From assembly GCA_037954235.1 (NCBI GenBank), contig JBBMOA010000012.1, forward strand, positions 2,846,501 to 2,910,500: a stretch of 64,000 nucleotides of DNA, in the 5' to 3' direction. This stretch comes from Aulostomus chinensis. Taxonomy: Eukaryota; Chordata; Actinopteri; Syngnathiformes; Aulostomidae. A program made the position numbers and the translations under genes. Each line of letters begins with the position of its first letter. The stretch's first letter is position 1. Positions 37,401 through 50,323 of this stretch are shown piece by piece. A model generated the notes under the pieces. It was not told where the DNA came from, did no database searches, and was given only the letters and a program-made list of their open reading frames with translations.

Positions 37401-38881
37401 TCTCATTTTTCGTGCACACCGAGTCGGATTATCTCCTGATGTATGTTTCTCATTAAATATTTGCTAAACTGATGATTGAAGAAATGTAGCTTTCTTCTCC
37501 CCGGATCTCCTCAAATGAAATCCAGCACCTGACGCGCCGGCCTGTCCAACTTGAGGGAATTTTAATACTGCGTTCGCTTTCTGGTTTGGTGGTTTTAATT
37601 ACTCGGCAAGCAGAAACAAACACAATAATCCGTCTGTTTCTGTTCAGTCTGTGTGCGGAGTTATGGGGCGTCTCTGTGACTCGATGTGAGCTTTAAACTC
37701 ATCATCAGGGATACGTGTTGTGCTCCACACTCGACGTCGGGGTGAGTGACACCCACCACGACACTAATGAGTGATGCTGACTCACAGCTTGCTTGTGTTA
37801 TCAAGTTTTTGCAAGGAACTTGAACTTTCCATTTGCAGACGGATAAAATTTCCCCCATGAGTCACTCTGAGGAAAGTCTTTATTTGAGCAGTTGGGGCTG
37901 CTCAGATTAAATAGTAAACGGGAGGCAGTGAAGTGGGTCTTTGTCACGCTGCCTCATCGTTGCCATTGTCATCTCAGCATGTGACATCTGAAATAAAATG
38001 AGAAAGGCGTCCTTGATTGAATCCTGCTGGTCTTAATATCGACGTCGTGCCGTACACCACGGCGGCTCCGAGGCAAACCACCGGGAAGCGCTTGAGGAGA
38101 AGCCTCTGGCTCCTCTCTGTGTTTGGTTTCCCTTCCTCGATAAGCGATGCGGTACGGAGAGAACGCCTTGACATCACTTCCCCCTCCGTGATACACCCAC
38201 TGTGGAAGAACATCCAGCAACTTGGCTGGGTTTGTCAAGGAGGGAAACCATCAAATATCAATGAACGCTGATGGTTACGCCCTACCAGAGTCGTCTATGG
38301 ACTGTGACATGGAGCCTGACGTTTCCACGCTTCCGAGTGGGACTGAGTGCTCTTAGCATTGTGTTTTCTCCAAAGCTAGTTTTAGCATCCCAATTTGCAA
38401 AGCTAGTGTCAGCAGCTCGCTGTCATGTATGGTTTTTAGCATCAAAAATGTGCTGTTTTTGCACTTCTGTACCCCCCCCCCCAAAAAAAAATCATATTTT
38501 TTTACCAAATGCTACAGAGGATGGAGGAAAACCACGCCTGTGTCCGAGCCCACCCCCCTGGGTGGACCCTCCCTGGACCTTTGTCTTAACATGGCTTCAG
38601 CAGGTAAAAGACCAAGAGGCTATTCTTTGAATCGATGGGTGTTTTATTCACTCTTCGTGGCAGAATTACAGGTGCAGACAAGCCCAGCGCTGCGAGAGCT
38701 CAGAGTTTCCGTGGAAACCTGGAGAGAACGGACTCCCTCCTGCCAGGAAACAAAGTTCTCTTACATTCTTTTAGAAGTGGCCCTGACGCCCTGGCGTTTG
38801 TGCCTGATTGGTCAATTTAGCATAATGAGGTATGTTGCCATACCGTGTAGATGTTGTATCAAAATGTTTTGATTCAAACAA

Positions 38882-38883
<2 letters not shown>

Positions 38884-38919
<36 letters not shown>
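38884..38919. repeat. (TG)n microsatellite
   Basis: About 36 bases of perfect TG repeat. Confidence 0.95.
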
Positions 38920-38920
<1 letters not shown>

Positions 38921-40301
38921 GAGGCAAACCGGTCTGTGCTGGCTACACTCAAGGGCATTAGCATCGCTAAGCTAGGGGAGAAAATACCGCGAGGAGCTTC
39001 ACTCCTTCGGCTCATGTCCTACACCTGTAGCTACGTTTGACGCCGTTGTCACTCGTTAACGACTGCGTTATCTTGAGACATCAAGTCTGGTGATTTGTGA
39101 GGAACAGGTTAATTTATGCTGTTATCCAAGGAACATGTTCTCAAGGTCACGTGTTAAACTATAATCAGGAGAAGAAGTTTGTTTAGTAAATTAATCGTCA
39201 TCTGGAGACTGTGGCTGAGGAGCCTCTAAAGATTCAGGACGTCCATGTTGAGGAACGCTGGGATAATGAGCTCATTAGCACGTCCTCATTGTATTATTGT
39301 GTTCTACTTATTGCTTTGTTGTTTTTGATCACCTCCTTTTCCAGCAAATGCAGCTTAGCTACACAGCTAGCCCTCGTGCAACGGTTCATGTTATGTGTCC
39401 CTTCCAAACGAACTAAACTACAAGCACGGCCAGATCTTCATGTGCCAATTCAGGTGTTAGCTGCTAATGCCAAGTAAGCTGACGGTCGCGGCTAACGGTC
39501 ATGGTGGCAGCGTTGACCTGAGCTCAGGTAACGGTCAGATTTTTTTTCTCAAACGCGTAAATACTCATTTGAGACCAGGCGACGAGACTCCTCCAGGTTC
39601 CCTGATGATCTCGCTGGGTTGCTCTGAAGGTGAACGTGATCCGTCAGTGTAACCGTAGTAAGCGTTTGTGATGAAGATGCTGAACCAGGAGAATTTCTTC
39701 AGGGAAATTGATTCGGTGCATCAAGAATCATTTCTAACCAACTTGCAGAAAAAGGCTGACGGCATCAGTACAGTGAATTGCGCCTCCTCTGAGAGTTAAG
39801 AGCCCGTCCACTCGGGGCTGTCACAGCCACGACGAAGACTAATGTCCTCAGAGGCGCACCAGCCAGTCCCACTGGTGCCTACTGGTTTGAGCTGAAAGGA
39901 TGATGCACATGAGCACAGCAGTCCGGCGTCGGCAGCTATTCCTGGGAAATTCATGGATTGGCTTGATGAGAACAAGTGAATTCAAAGTCAGTGTTTTCCT
40001 TTAATCAAATTGTGCGGATCACGTATGAGGATACATGAGCGCGTGACGTCTGCGCCGGCTCGTGTGGCGCTTGTACAGCTTCAAGTGCCGGTTCATTTAC
40101 TGATGTGTTTGCCGGTTTGTTTTAATTACGCCGCAGAAAGAAAGAGACTTATTGTCGTTCAAATATTCCATCTGCGTGGATCGATGAAGGCCAGCCTCGG
40201 CAGATCTGGAACGTCTGTAATCTCCAAAATGTCACAACTTATTGCCTCGGCTTTCCAAGCGGTGTGTTCGGGGTGAATGACACTAATTAGGAAGCTGTGA
40301 C

Positions 40302-40325
40302 TCACACACACACACACACACACAC
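40302..40325. repeat. (CA)n microsatellite
   Basis: About 24 bases of CA repeat. Confidence 0.9.
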
Positions 40326-43299
40326 TACGTTTGAAAAGATAGTGGTATCTTCTGTGAGCCTGGAAATAACTGCAGATGGATAGGGCAGCGTTTCCTGCAT
40401 GAGTCAGTCATTTGAAGCCTCACTTTTCTCAGGAAGCTGTGAGTCTCACAGGATGCTGAACAGATAACGTTTATCTGAGGTCACTCTGGATATGCACAAC
40501 GCATGTGGGAATATGTGCTGGAGACTCCATGGCCGTGGTGTTTAGTTGCTTCCTTTGTATTTTGTTCCACTTATTTTTGGCAGCAAGAGGCGAGTTTCAG
40601 CCGTTCCAGTGCGTGTCGAGCTCTGCGGCAGAGCAGTTCTCGGTCTTGGACGCGCACATGGCAACTGACGCCAGAGTAAACAGTGTTGGAGGACTAAATG
40701 AAAGCGGTGAACTAAGTCTGAACTTGTTCAGGTGGTGAACAGTGAAAGGGTGATCACTTAACTCCTCTCTTAAGAGGGAGTGGCAGGCGATCAGCTTCTC
40801 ATCGTTGACTGATTTATGTTAATTACAAGTGAAATTAAAGGCAGAATCGCTGTGTCCGTGATTCGTCGCTCCTGCTCAGCTGCAGAAGAAAAGCCAAGAG
40901 TCGCTTTTGGAGCGCTGCCGTGTCGGATGTAGCCGTGCGATGCGTTGGGATCTGTCTGTCTTTTGTTAACTGCAACCAGATCTTTTAAAGCGATGAGAAT
41001 CAGCTCAAGTCAGCAAGACAAAAGATAAGCGTTAAAGGGGAAGGCAACAAGTTCTTTCTTGTCCAGATTTCCTGCGTTGTGGGAGAGAATGTGAACAGCT
41101 GGGAGAAGGTTGCAGCGTGTTTACACGAGTGGCAATTCTTCAACCACTGACCTTATCTAAAGACAATACTTCTCTCGTAATATTCAATCAGCTGCTTGTT
41201 GGCCTGTTACAGAGCGAGGGCCCAGACTTCCTCCCAGAATTCAACATGTTATCAAACCTCTTCGTGGTACATTTTTAGTGTTTCTGAGCCGTTTGACGTC
41301 CGACCAGCGTGATTTAGTCGTTGAAGATGGATTTGTGTAGGTGTCAAGACTGAACTGCTCCAGATGATTGAGTCCCTATTCGCCCAAGCCACGCCCACTT
41401 TCTTGGGTTTGTTGGAGGAGAGCTACGTAGCTAACCAACTTGGCCTACCTTAGCCTCAGCTCGCTGTGTGCTCAGCTTCCCTCTTGTTGACGCCCTCCAA
41501 CTGTTATATTTCATATCGCTGGATCTCAAAAGTCTCCACACACAAGCACACACACACCCCGAGGAGCAGTAAAGTTGGACTTTGTACCTGTTTCATATAA
41601 AATCCGGTAACAGGTGTGTAATAAACTCTATGACTCAATTTAAAACGGAGGCGTTGGTGGTTTGGGTTCTTTTTCAACAATGCCCCAAGATGCGTCCTCA
41701 TCATTCTGTCCAAGGTCTTCCCTCCAGCCTCTGGACCCTGGCAGGGAGGCCCTGGTGGGAGGAAACTTCTGGTCTTTCTGGAACCTGAACATTCGTCCAA
41801 GTGGAAATGCCCCACCGTCCCCGCCTTGATTCCTACTTTATTCAGCCAGACTGAGGTTTTGCGCAAAGTGCCACTTTGGACATGTACCTCATTATTCTTT
41901 ATTCTTTTTTGGTGTGTAAATTAGCTGACAGAACGCAGCGCTGTCGTCTGACGGTCGGGCGGCAACTGCAGGCACTTATCAGTCGAAACACGACAGAGTA
42001 CGAGCAGTAAATGCGAGTCTGTTAACAAGAAGGTTTACGGAATGTTTGGAGGCCCATGAAGCCGGCAGGTGAGTCGCATTCGAGCCAACTCCTGTTCAGG
42101 TTTTGTAACCTCAGCTGTGCTGCGATTTTGTCGGCTTTGACGCGTGAAGTGACGACGCTGGAAGTGATAGAATGTCTATTTGTTCCCTCGCTCAGCTTCT
42201 GGCTGGGTATAAACTGCCGCGCTGGTGCGCCGCTCATCCCCGTCAGCGTGTCACCCGCCGTGTGGACTGAATCTGCCTCCTCTCACCGAACTGAGTTTTC
42301 CTCTAATCTCATCCTCTGCTATGATGATGGCAGCAAGGGGAGATAAAACAATTTCCCGTCGTAGGTGTGATTTCAGCAGCGGTGGAGGTTAATCCGCCAC
42401 ATGAAAGCAGGCTGTCAAACTGAACTCAGACTCGCCCAAGTTCAACAACTGCTAATAAGAGGAGCGTTCCTTTTCTGTTCTTTTTCTTCTCCCTCCTTTG
42501 TGTTGTTGCAGAAAAGGGCTGCTGGTATTGATCGTCTGGTGTAATCAAGAGCGTATCTACAGTGCAGTCGGCCCAGGATGACATTTGCACAGGCGGGGAG
42601 TGAGCCGCTCGCTCTCCCTCTCTGTCTGTTCAATTGATTCGGTTGTGTAATCAGATCCACATCAGGCTGCGCGCCGACACCAATATTCAGTCTGTAAAGT
42701 GTTCGGAAAATGACGAGCCCCAAGACGCGTTTAAGAGGAGTTGTAGCGACTCTCCTCGGGCTGGACATGACGACAGCTCGTCAACCTGCGACGGCGGCGG
42801 AATGGAAAGACGGCAGCGTTATGGTTTCATGTGGCGAAGTCTCATCCTGCGGGATTTATTACTGGATTCCTGGCTGATGACAAAACTCACACCTGTTTCA
42901 ACGGATTGATACTGGAGATGAGAAAAAGGCTTAGAGGGAATCCACATCGAATTCACGAAACTCCAATGAGTCAACACACATTACTGCAAAGATGAATACC
43001 ATTTTTTCCCCCGAGATTATATATTTATAATGTTGTTGTAAAGCCACAACCAAGAAGAAAGCAATGAGATTTTGCTGCAGATATGCATCAGCTCCAAGGA
43101 CCGTATTGCACTGCCATGCGTGTCTGTTGGGTTTCAAAGCTATTTGAGAGGAAATGAATGTGATGAATGTGAATATGAACAGGTTGTAGAGGCCGAGCTG
43201 TGCTGGTTCTCTCTTGAAAGAATGCTAACACCCCCGGCCGGCCGTCTCCTCAGAGCCAGATGGGACTGGCAGTAGGGAGCGGGGACCCAAAAGTCATCA

Positions 43300-43642
43300 G
43301 GGCTGTTTGAGGCTCTTGGTTTGTCCGGCGGTAATCCTCCTCGTCCTCTCTTACATAGCCGGCCATGATTAGCAGCAGCGGTCGCTCTTCTATTTGTGAA
43401 CAAATGTTTGTTGTTTGGCTCAGTCGCTTTTATCCAACAAAACCAGAGCGGCAACAGCTTTGTGTCTGACTCCCAAGCAAGTGCCTTTTAGTTTTAATTG
43501 TTTTTCCTCAAGGAGTTTCATCCGACACTCTCGTTGTACGAATGCCACCAAAGACCATTTTGAAGGAAAAGTGTGTTTGGTGAAACAAAAGGTATGCTAA
43601 CACTTACCATCCGCCACCAGTCATTGTGCTAAGCTAACTAGC
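43300..43642. mobile_element. diverged second copy of the 11092-11542 MITE
   Basis: 43321-43400 aligns without gaps to 11221-11300 (61 of 80 identical by hand). A further stretch starting GAATGC near 43538 resembles 11452-11485. The right end GCTAAGCTAACTAGC (43628-43642) is identical to 11527-11541 and at the same distance from the aligned block. The left end is not recognisable, so the start given is approximate. Confidence 0.4.
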
Positions 43643-46370
43643 AGGGCGCCGGTCTGCACAAACTCAAGCGCTTCCTCTGGTTTGTACTCTGGAGTAAACG
43701 AAGACGGTACCACAGAGGAGAGGAGGGGTTGGCCCCGTGTGGGTCGGCCCTGGTGGTTTTTGTCCTGCCCCTGTTCGCTCTGACCTCTTCATGCTGCTGC
43801 AGACCTGCTGCTCCGCCCTGCTGCTCCGCCCTGCTGCTGCGATGGTGCCATTTCTCTTCATTTTCATGTGCAGATGTGTACGCGTTGGCTCCTTTGATGA
43901 GGTTGCTTTGTGCACGTGTGACTGTTTTATGTACATGTTCATGATAAGCTGGGGTGCCGTGTGATCTAACGGTCCCCCCCTGCACCCTGCATGCCTCCCC
44001 TGAAATATCAATCCTTGACTGCTTTATACAGACGTCCCGCTTCCCATTTCAGCCTCTAATAGCTTCGTCTGAAATGGGAATAGAAGTTGTGACTGGATCT
44101 TACATGGCAGTTTCCCATTCCTGTCAGGTCACAGCTGATTTGCCCGGCTTTTGGCCGCCATCTGGCTGTGCCTGCATGTGTAGTGGCGGCCAGGACAGCA
44201 GCTCTGTGTGTCCTCACCTCTGCTGCGGGTCAGTGTTGCTCAAAGGTGAACCACCTGCGATGACTCAGGCTTGGCTCGGCTCCCGTTCTTAGGGGGCCGT
44301 GTCCTCAGCGAATCAGAGCAGGTGCAGCGGCTCATAATTTTGTTCCTGGGAGGTTTTAGGATTGTGCGCTCGTTTGATTATTCCAGGGCTTCCTCCCGCA
44401 TGAGTTAGACAGAAGCCCATTAAAGCCACTCTAGTTCCTTCCACTTAATGTTGTAAAAATATGTTTTAACATCCCAGGGCTTTTATAATATAATAACTTA
44501 ATAAAAAACAAGCTGAGCAGCACATATTGGACCTAGTTAGCAAACCCGAGGTCAGATACTGGCAGATACTTCACTCTCAGGTCTATAAAAGTATTTAAAG
44601 TTGGTGGGAGGTACTACAGATACTGCAGTTACTCTAGTACAACCATAGAAGAAGTATTTCATGCTGCATCTGTGCTCATATCATTCACTGATTGGTGGCA
44701 GTGACATGTTGTGTAATGTTGTTGGCTGTGCTGTCACGTGGCTCCTGCCTTGCTGCCCTGATGTTCTGCGTTGGAACCTGAGACGTACTTTGCCTCGGGA
44801 AAGTTGTTCTTTTCATAAATCTGGGCTGGAAAGAGCTGCAGGTTTGTTTTTTTTTTTAGATGGGTGATTCATGCTCAGAGATAACGGCTGTGGAATTTGC
44901 TTTTCTCACAACGACCAGAACGTACTGCGTGTTGCCTTCAAAGGCAACTCAGGTACACCAACCTGGTCCTGATTAGGAGTCCCCGCGTCACATGACGGCA
45001 CCGAGGAGCACGCGATGACTTTATTCCTCGTGTAAACGTTTTCAATGCGACTGATGGTGGTTGTCACTGGTTTGGAGATGCCTCTTCTAGTGAATCATTT
45101 GTTTGTTATTGCAGTGAATGTGATGAATAATTCAGTCTTTAAATGGGGGCTTCCTCCGTCAGGCAGATGGTGCCGTGGTACTTGTTTACCCATACAGGAC
45201 TGTCAACGTTCCCTTCCTTGTTTGCCATATGCTCCTCCGGACTGAGGGGTTCTCATCTTGGGTTAATTATGGGACCTGCAGATGAATGCTTCATTTCTTG
45301 CCCGGGCATGACCAGTTTAAGGAGATCTGTCTCCGACCTACCGTGCGGCTAATCTCTCGACCCCATTAGAGGTTTAGCTGTCCAGGAAACACGGACAACC
45401 GCCTGAAACCAACTCTAATTGGTATCGAGTGGGATTGTTGGGTTCTGCAGTGTTTGGACTTTGTAAATGTCACAGCCCAGATTTGATAGAATCACTGAAG
45501 CAAAGGGGATTTCTGCTTCCCACTATTGTTTTGTTATCGAGACCAAGTGGGAAACAGGTAGGGGCTCAACGTGGATCTAGCCAGGAAGAGATAACGCCAT
45601 TATGAAGGGGGAGCTTTGAAATGTCCACCACTGTGAGCCGGCCGTGATAAAAACACCTATTCAAGCTTGCAGCTGCTCGATACGGGGATGAGTTAGAGCC
45701 AAGAAAAGCAAAGAGAAAGTTGGATGTTTGCTGTTTATCTTTCCACACAAAATCCTTGTGAGGTTGCGTGTGCAAACGGCGAGCTGAGACGACTGTCAAA
45801 TCTGGCTTGGCGTGGATAAGTGGACCTGCAGAAGCTCTCTAGCTGCGGTGCAACAATTAAGAGGCTCCATGCATCCCCTCCCTCGCCACCTGCCATATCA
45901 ACACGCAGCCTCTGATTAAAGATGCATGGATCTCACAGGCCTTTTAGATAATTAAGGACGTTTCCCCGCAGCGACTGGGAGCTCTGCTGCAGTGTTGTTC
46001 AGCAGCGCTAAATAACACACATAGGTTTGTTGGGGGTCTGTTTCTCCCACTTCTCCATCGACCCATCAATCCCGGCCGAGCTCCTGTCACGCTCCGAGTA
46101 CCGAGCCACACAAGACCAGGCTCGCTGCTGCCCGAACACAAACCCTTCGTCTGGAGCGTAGCCTCCAGTCTTCCTCCCAACCACACAATCTGGCCTCGCG
46201 ACACTCATATTCATCATAGAAACAGCAACAGATTCCTCCTCGAGGCGTGAACGTATCTGCTGGGATTCCTTTGATCTGCCAGGCAAACTGCCCTGGAAGG
46301 TGAAATCGGCTTTGATCTAACATGGAGGTGTTCCCCCAGGTTTGTAAAATTACTGCAGAAATGAGGTCAT

Positions 46371-46390
46371 CTCTCTCTCTCTCTCTCTCT
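46371..46390. repeat. (CT)n microsatellite
   Basis: Ten CT units, about 95 bases upstream of the minisatellite. Confidence 0.9.
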
Positions 46391-46485
46391 GTCGCTCCCT
46401 CTCTCCAGAGAAAGGCTCCACAGCCAGACTGTTGGTGTTAGTGGCTGGTTTACTTTGCAGTTTTTCACATGACAGTAATACACAG

Positions 46486-47560
46486 GATGAGGAGTGTTTG
46501 TAGTCCGGCAGGAAGTGGTCATGTCGGGGATGAGGAGTGTTTGTAGTCCGGCAGGAAGTGGTCATGTCGGGGATGAGGAGTGTTTGTAGTCCAGCAGGAA
46601 GTGGTCATGTCAGGGGATGAGGAGTGTTTGTAGTCCAACAGGAAGTGGTCATGTCAGGGATGAGGAGTGTTTGTAGTCCAACAGGAAGTGGTCATGTCAG
46701 GGATGAGGAGTGTTTGTAGTCCAGCAGGAAGTGGTCATGTCAGGGATGAGGAGTGTTTGTAGTCCAACAGGAAGTGGTCATGTCGGGGATGAGGAGTGTT
46801 TGTAGTCCAACAGGAAGTGGTCATGTCGGGGATGAGGAGTGTTTGTAGTCCAGCAGGAAGTGGTCATGTCAGGGATGAGGAGTGTTTGTAGTACAGCAGG
46901 AAGTGGTCATGTCAGGGATGAGGAGTGTTTGTAGTCCAACAGGAAGTGGTCATGTCGGGGATGAGGAGTGTTTGTGGTCCAGCAGGAAGTGGTCATGTCA
47001 GGGATGAGGAGTGTTTGTAGTCCAGCAGGAAGTGGTCATGTCAGGGATGAGGAGTGTTTGTAGTCCAGCAGGAAGTGGTCATGTCAGGGATGAGGAGTGT
47101 TTGTAGTCCAACAGGAAGTGGTCATGTCAGGGATGAGGTGTGTTTGTAGTCCAGCAGGAAGTGGTCATGTCGGGGATGAGGAGTATTTGTGGTCCAGCAG
47201 GAAGTGGTCATGTCAGGGATGAGGAGTGTTTGTGGTCCAGCAGGAAGTGGTCATGTCAGGGATGAGGAGTGTTTGTAGTCCAACAGGAAGTGGTCATGTC
47301 GGGGATGAGGAGTGTTTGTGGTCCAGCAGGAAGTGGTCATGTCAGGGATGAGGAGTGTTTGTAGTCCAGCAGGAAGTGGTCATGTCAGGGATGAGGAGTG
47401 TTTGTAGTCCAGCAGGAAGTGGTCATGTCAGGGATGAGGAGTGTTTGTGGTCCAGCAGGAAGTGGTCATGTCAGTGATGAAGAGTGTTTGTAGTCCAGCA
47501 GGAAGTGGTCATGTCAGGGATGAGGAGTGTTTGTGGTCCAGAGGGAAGTGATCATCTCCA
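46486..47560. repeat. 43-bp minisatellite, about 25 copies, in TFPI intron 1
   Basis: The unit begins GATGAGGAGTGTTTGTAGTC, continues CAGCAGGAAGTGGTCATGTC and ends AGG (43 bp). Unit starts run from 46486 to 47519, and that distance (1033) equals 24 units plus one extra base. One unit is 44 bp, and the last (47519-47560) is degenerate. Units differ by few bases: TCCAGCAGG, TCCAACAGG or TCCGGCAGG; GTAGTCC or GTGGTCC; GTCAGGG or GTCGGGG. The variants are interspersed, indicating repeated unequal exchange. The period is not a multiple of three and TAG recurs, so it is not coding. Nearly every unit has a CAGGAAGTGG core resembling an ETS site. Confidence 0.95.
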
Positions 47561-49594
47561 TCGTTCCTCCAGCAAAACCCCATGTTGCTCTTCCACTTGA
47601 TTTTGGATGACTGATGAAAATCTGCTCTTTGGTGAACAAAAGTTAGCGAGACTTCTGGGTTTTGTTCTGAAATGTAAATGCGATGGTTGAAAACATGAAG
47701 CTAAAAAGGTGAACTGAATGCAGGTTCTGTTGGTTTAATAAAGGCTAATGCTACAAGCTAATGTTGCACAGACTTCCCAGCATCCAGGTGACTGAACCTT
47801 CACAGTGAGCTGGTCACTGGCCATGGCGAGCCCTGCTGCCTTGCTGTTCCCTTCACGCGTGCGTGCAGCCAGCTACAGGGTGTTAGCACGTGAGGCTACT
47901 GCGCTCATGTTGCTGGACATTGGTGAGAATATGCAGGATTGCTTGGGCATTTAACTACTCTGAGGATAAATGTTCTACAAGACCACATGAATTCATCAGC
48001 TGACAGATGTCTGGGTCCAGTCAGCCGTCGTCATAGCAACATAAGAAACTCCTTTGTTCAGTCTGAAGATTCCTAGAATGAAAGCGGAGTGGAGCTCCTT
48101 CTCTTGCAAACAGATGAACAACCTCTAATGAAACGCGTTCATAATCACTGGCCTCGTCCGTTCAGTTCAACGGTAAAACCTTGGGACGGGCTGTGAGTCA
48201 GCCTCCGCCTCGCCGGGCTCGGCTCCCGTCAACAATCACTCCGAGGGGCTCGGCACGCGCCCTTCTGGTTCCTCCACTCATGTTGCAATCCACCTTTTCT
48301 TGAAAAAAGAAGTTTGAACTCTTTGTGCCATGAATCATTTAAACCTGTCAGTTATACAGGTAAAATGAGTCACAGCAGGAAAGGCTGTTTGAGCGCTGAC
48401 TTCACTTTCTATGAATCGCACACAGGAGCTCGCCTCATCCCCGTGTCATCATCCGTCTTTGAATGATAGAAAATAACCGATTAACGGACACGTCGATGAT
48501 GTCACTGATGGGAGCCTGTCACGAGGGAGTGCATTATTAGGCTGTGACTGACATGGTGTTGCGCTTGCATGCCTCTGCACTTGCGGAAGCTGTAGGCGGC
48601 TGGTGTTGTGGGTTCAGGTTTGGTTCAGGTTCCAGTTCTCCTCTGGAACGGCAGTTTTCTCGATCACCACCTGTTTTTGCCCCCACCAATCAAATGTGCT
48701 GACTCCTCGTTTTCGATATCTAACCTTATTCATGCATCCTCTCCCAGATGTGTTGCTTGTTCGAGCTGCAGTCCAGAGCCACCATGAGCTGGTGTGGCTT
48801 GTTGATGTGACATCAGAGTGCCGGCTCGTAGCATAGCGTTCAGTTAAAGTGCTGACGTATCAAAACAGGACGCCACAAAAACCCTCCTTTTCTCGATTCA
48901 TCTGTTCTTTTCCTACAAGTGCTTGATCTATCATTTTTTATTTAAAAAACACACAAACTGTCCAATGACGGACTTTTAACCACTTTTAAGCAGGAAATTG
49001 GCATCTCCATGCATGTGTGTGATGCTACCGGTGTTTTTCCAGAGTGACGGCGCTGCCTCAGCAGTAGACGTACCAGCAAACACCGGTGCGAGGGAGCAGT
49101 GATACCTGAAACTCACAACAACTGAGAAAGTGGGTGCAGAAGTTTGACTGCTCAGGTGGACTCCGGCTTTAAGCAGTTTAAAAGCTGGTGGAAGGTCCTG
49201 AGTCGCAGCCCCGATTAGCAGCAGGATCTGAGAGCAAAGATTCGGTCTCAGAGACTGTTGGACTGCTCAGGAGGCTCCCTGAGGACCGAGAGCACAAGCG
49301 TTGATCGCGGCGTTGACGTCCTCACGCCGTCAAATCAAAAGACTTCTTGAACAAAAGGGGCAATGAAACCGTGTCACCTTTGTTGTTGGTTTGGTTTTTT
49401 TTTTTGGTTCACTTGTTTTCTTTTGCCTTTGCCGTTGTAAAGTGTGTTAACGGACACAGAGATGAAGATACCGCATCATTTTCTGGTACACTGAACATGC
49501 TGGGACTTGGCCTCAAACTGATTTACCCTGCCCATATCAGGAATTACAGAGGTGCTTGGCACAGCGCTAATGTTGAATAACTCAGATCTCAATC

Positions 49595-49597
<3 letters not shown>

Positions 49598-49631
<34 letters not shown>
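49598..49631. repeat. (TG)n microsatellite
   Basis: About 34 bases of perfect GT repeat. Confidence 0.95.
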
Positions 49632-49632
<1 letters not shown>

Positions 49633-49890
49633 CACATCTCTCGGCCAAGGTAACCCTGTCTGCAATACCCAGGAGACTCGCTGGCAGTGAAAAATTGACG
49701 CATCTAAAATCTGTTTCTCTATTCAGCGCCGTCCGTATTTCAAAGACAGGCTGATTTGTCGGGGGCTTCCAGGGGTTCTGCTGATGTATTGTAAGAGGGC
49801 GACTTCATTTATTCACCTCCTGTTGAACAACCTGGGAGGCTGGGATTGATCAGCTGGGGGGGGGGGGTTGTTTGCATCCAGATTGCAAGA

Positions 49891-49893
<3 letters not shown>

Positions 49894-49935
<42 letters not shown>
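49894..49935. repeat. (TG)n microsatellite
   Basis: About 42 bases of GT repeat, 30 bases downstream of a 10-base poly-G (49858-49867). Confidence 0.95.
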
Positions 49936-49936
<1 letters not shown>

Positions 49937-50285
49937 CTAGTGCAGGCACATATGTAGGAAATGTTTTTTTCTGTCAAAACCCCCATTAGAATGAAAGAAG
50001 GGCCTCCCACCCGGACGTGCACGCTCACGTGCAGCTGTGCGTCCAGCAAGTCAGAGGATATTCTGTGAGCACTGATATCCTGACCGTTACCTCATCCTCC
50101 AGCCTCCCCCTGCTCGTGAAACTGGGTCACAGCCCCCAGAAAGCTGGGTGGTTTTAGCTTCAGTGCTAACGGGCTAGCGTGAAGGAATGGAATTGATTTT
50201 ATTTACATCAGGAACTGAGACGAAATGGAACACGTGAAAGCGGAGGACGTTTGTAGCACCCAGAAGGAAAACAGAAGAAATACTG

Positions 50286-50289
50286 CCCC

Positions 50290-50320
<31 letters not shown>

Positions 50321-50323
50321 ACA
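50286..50323. repeat. poly-C (22) followed by (CA)n
   Basis: Twenty-two cytosines run directly into about eight CA units. Confidence 0.9.
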
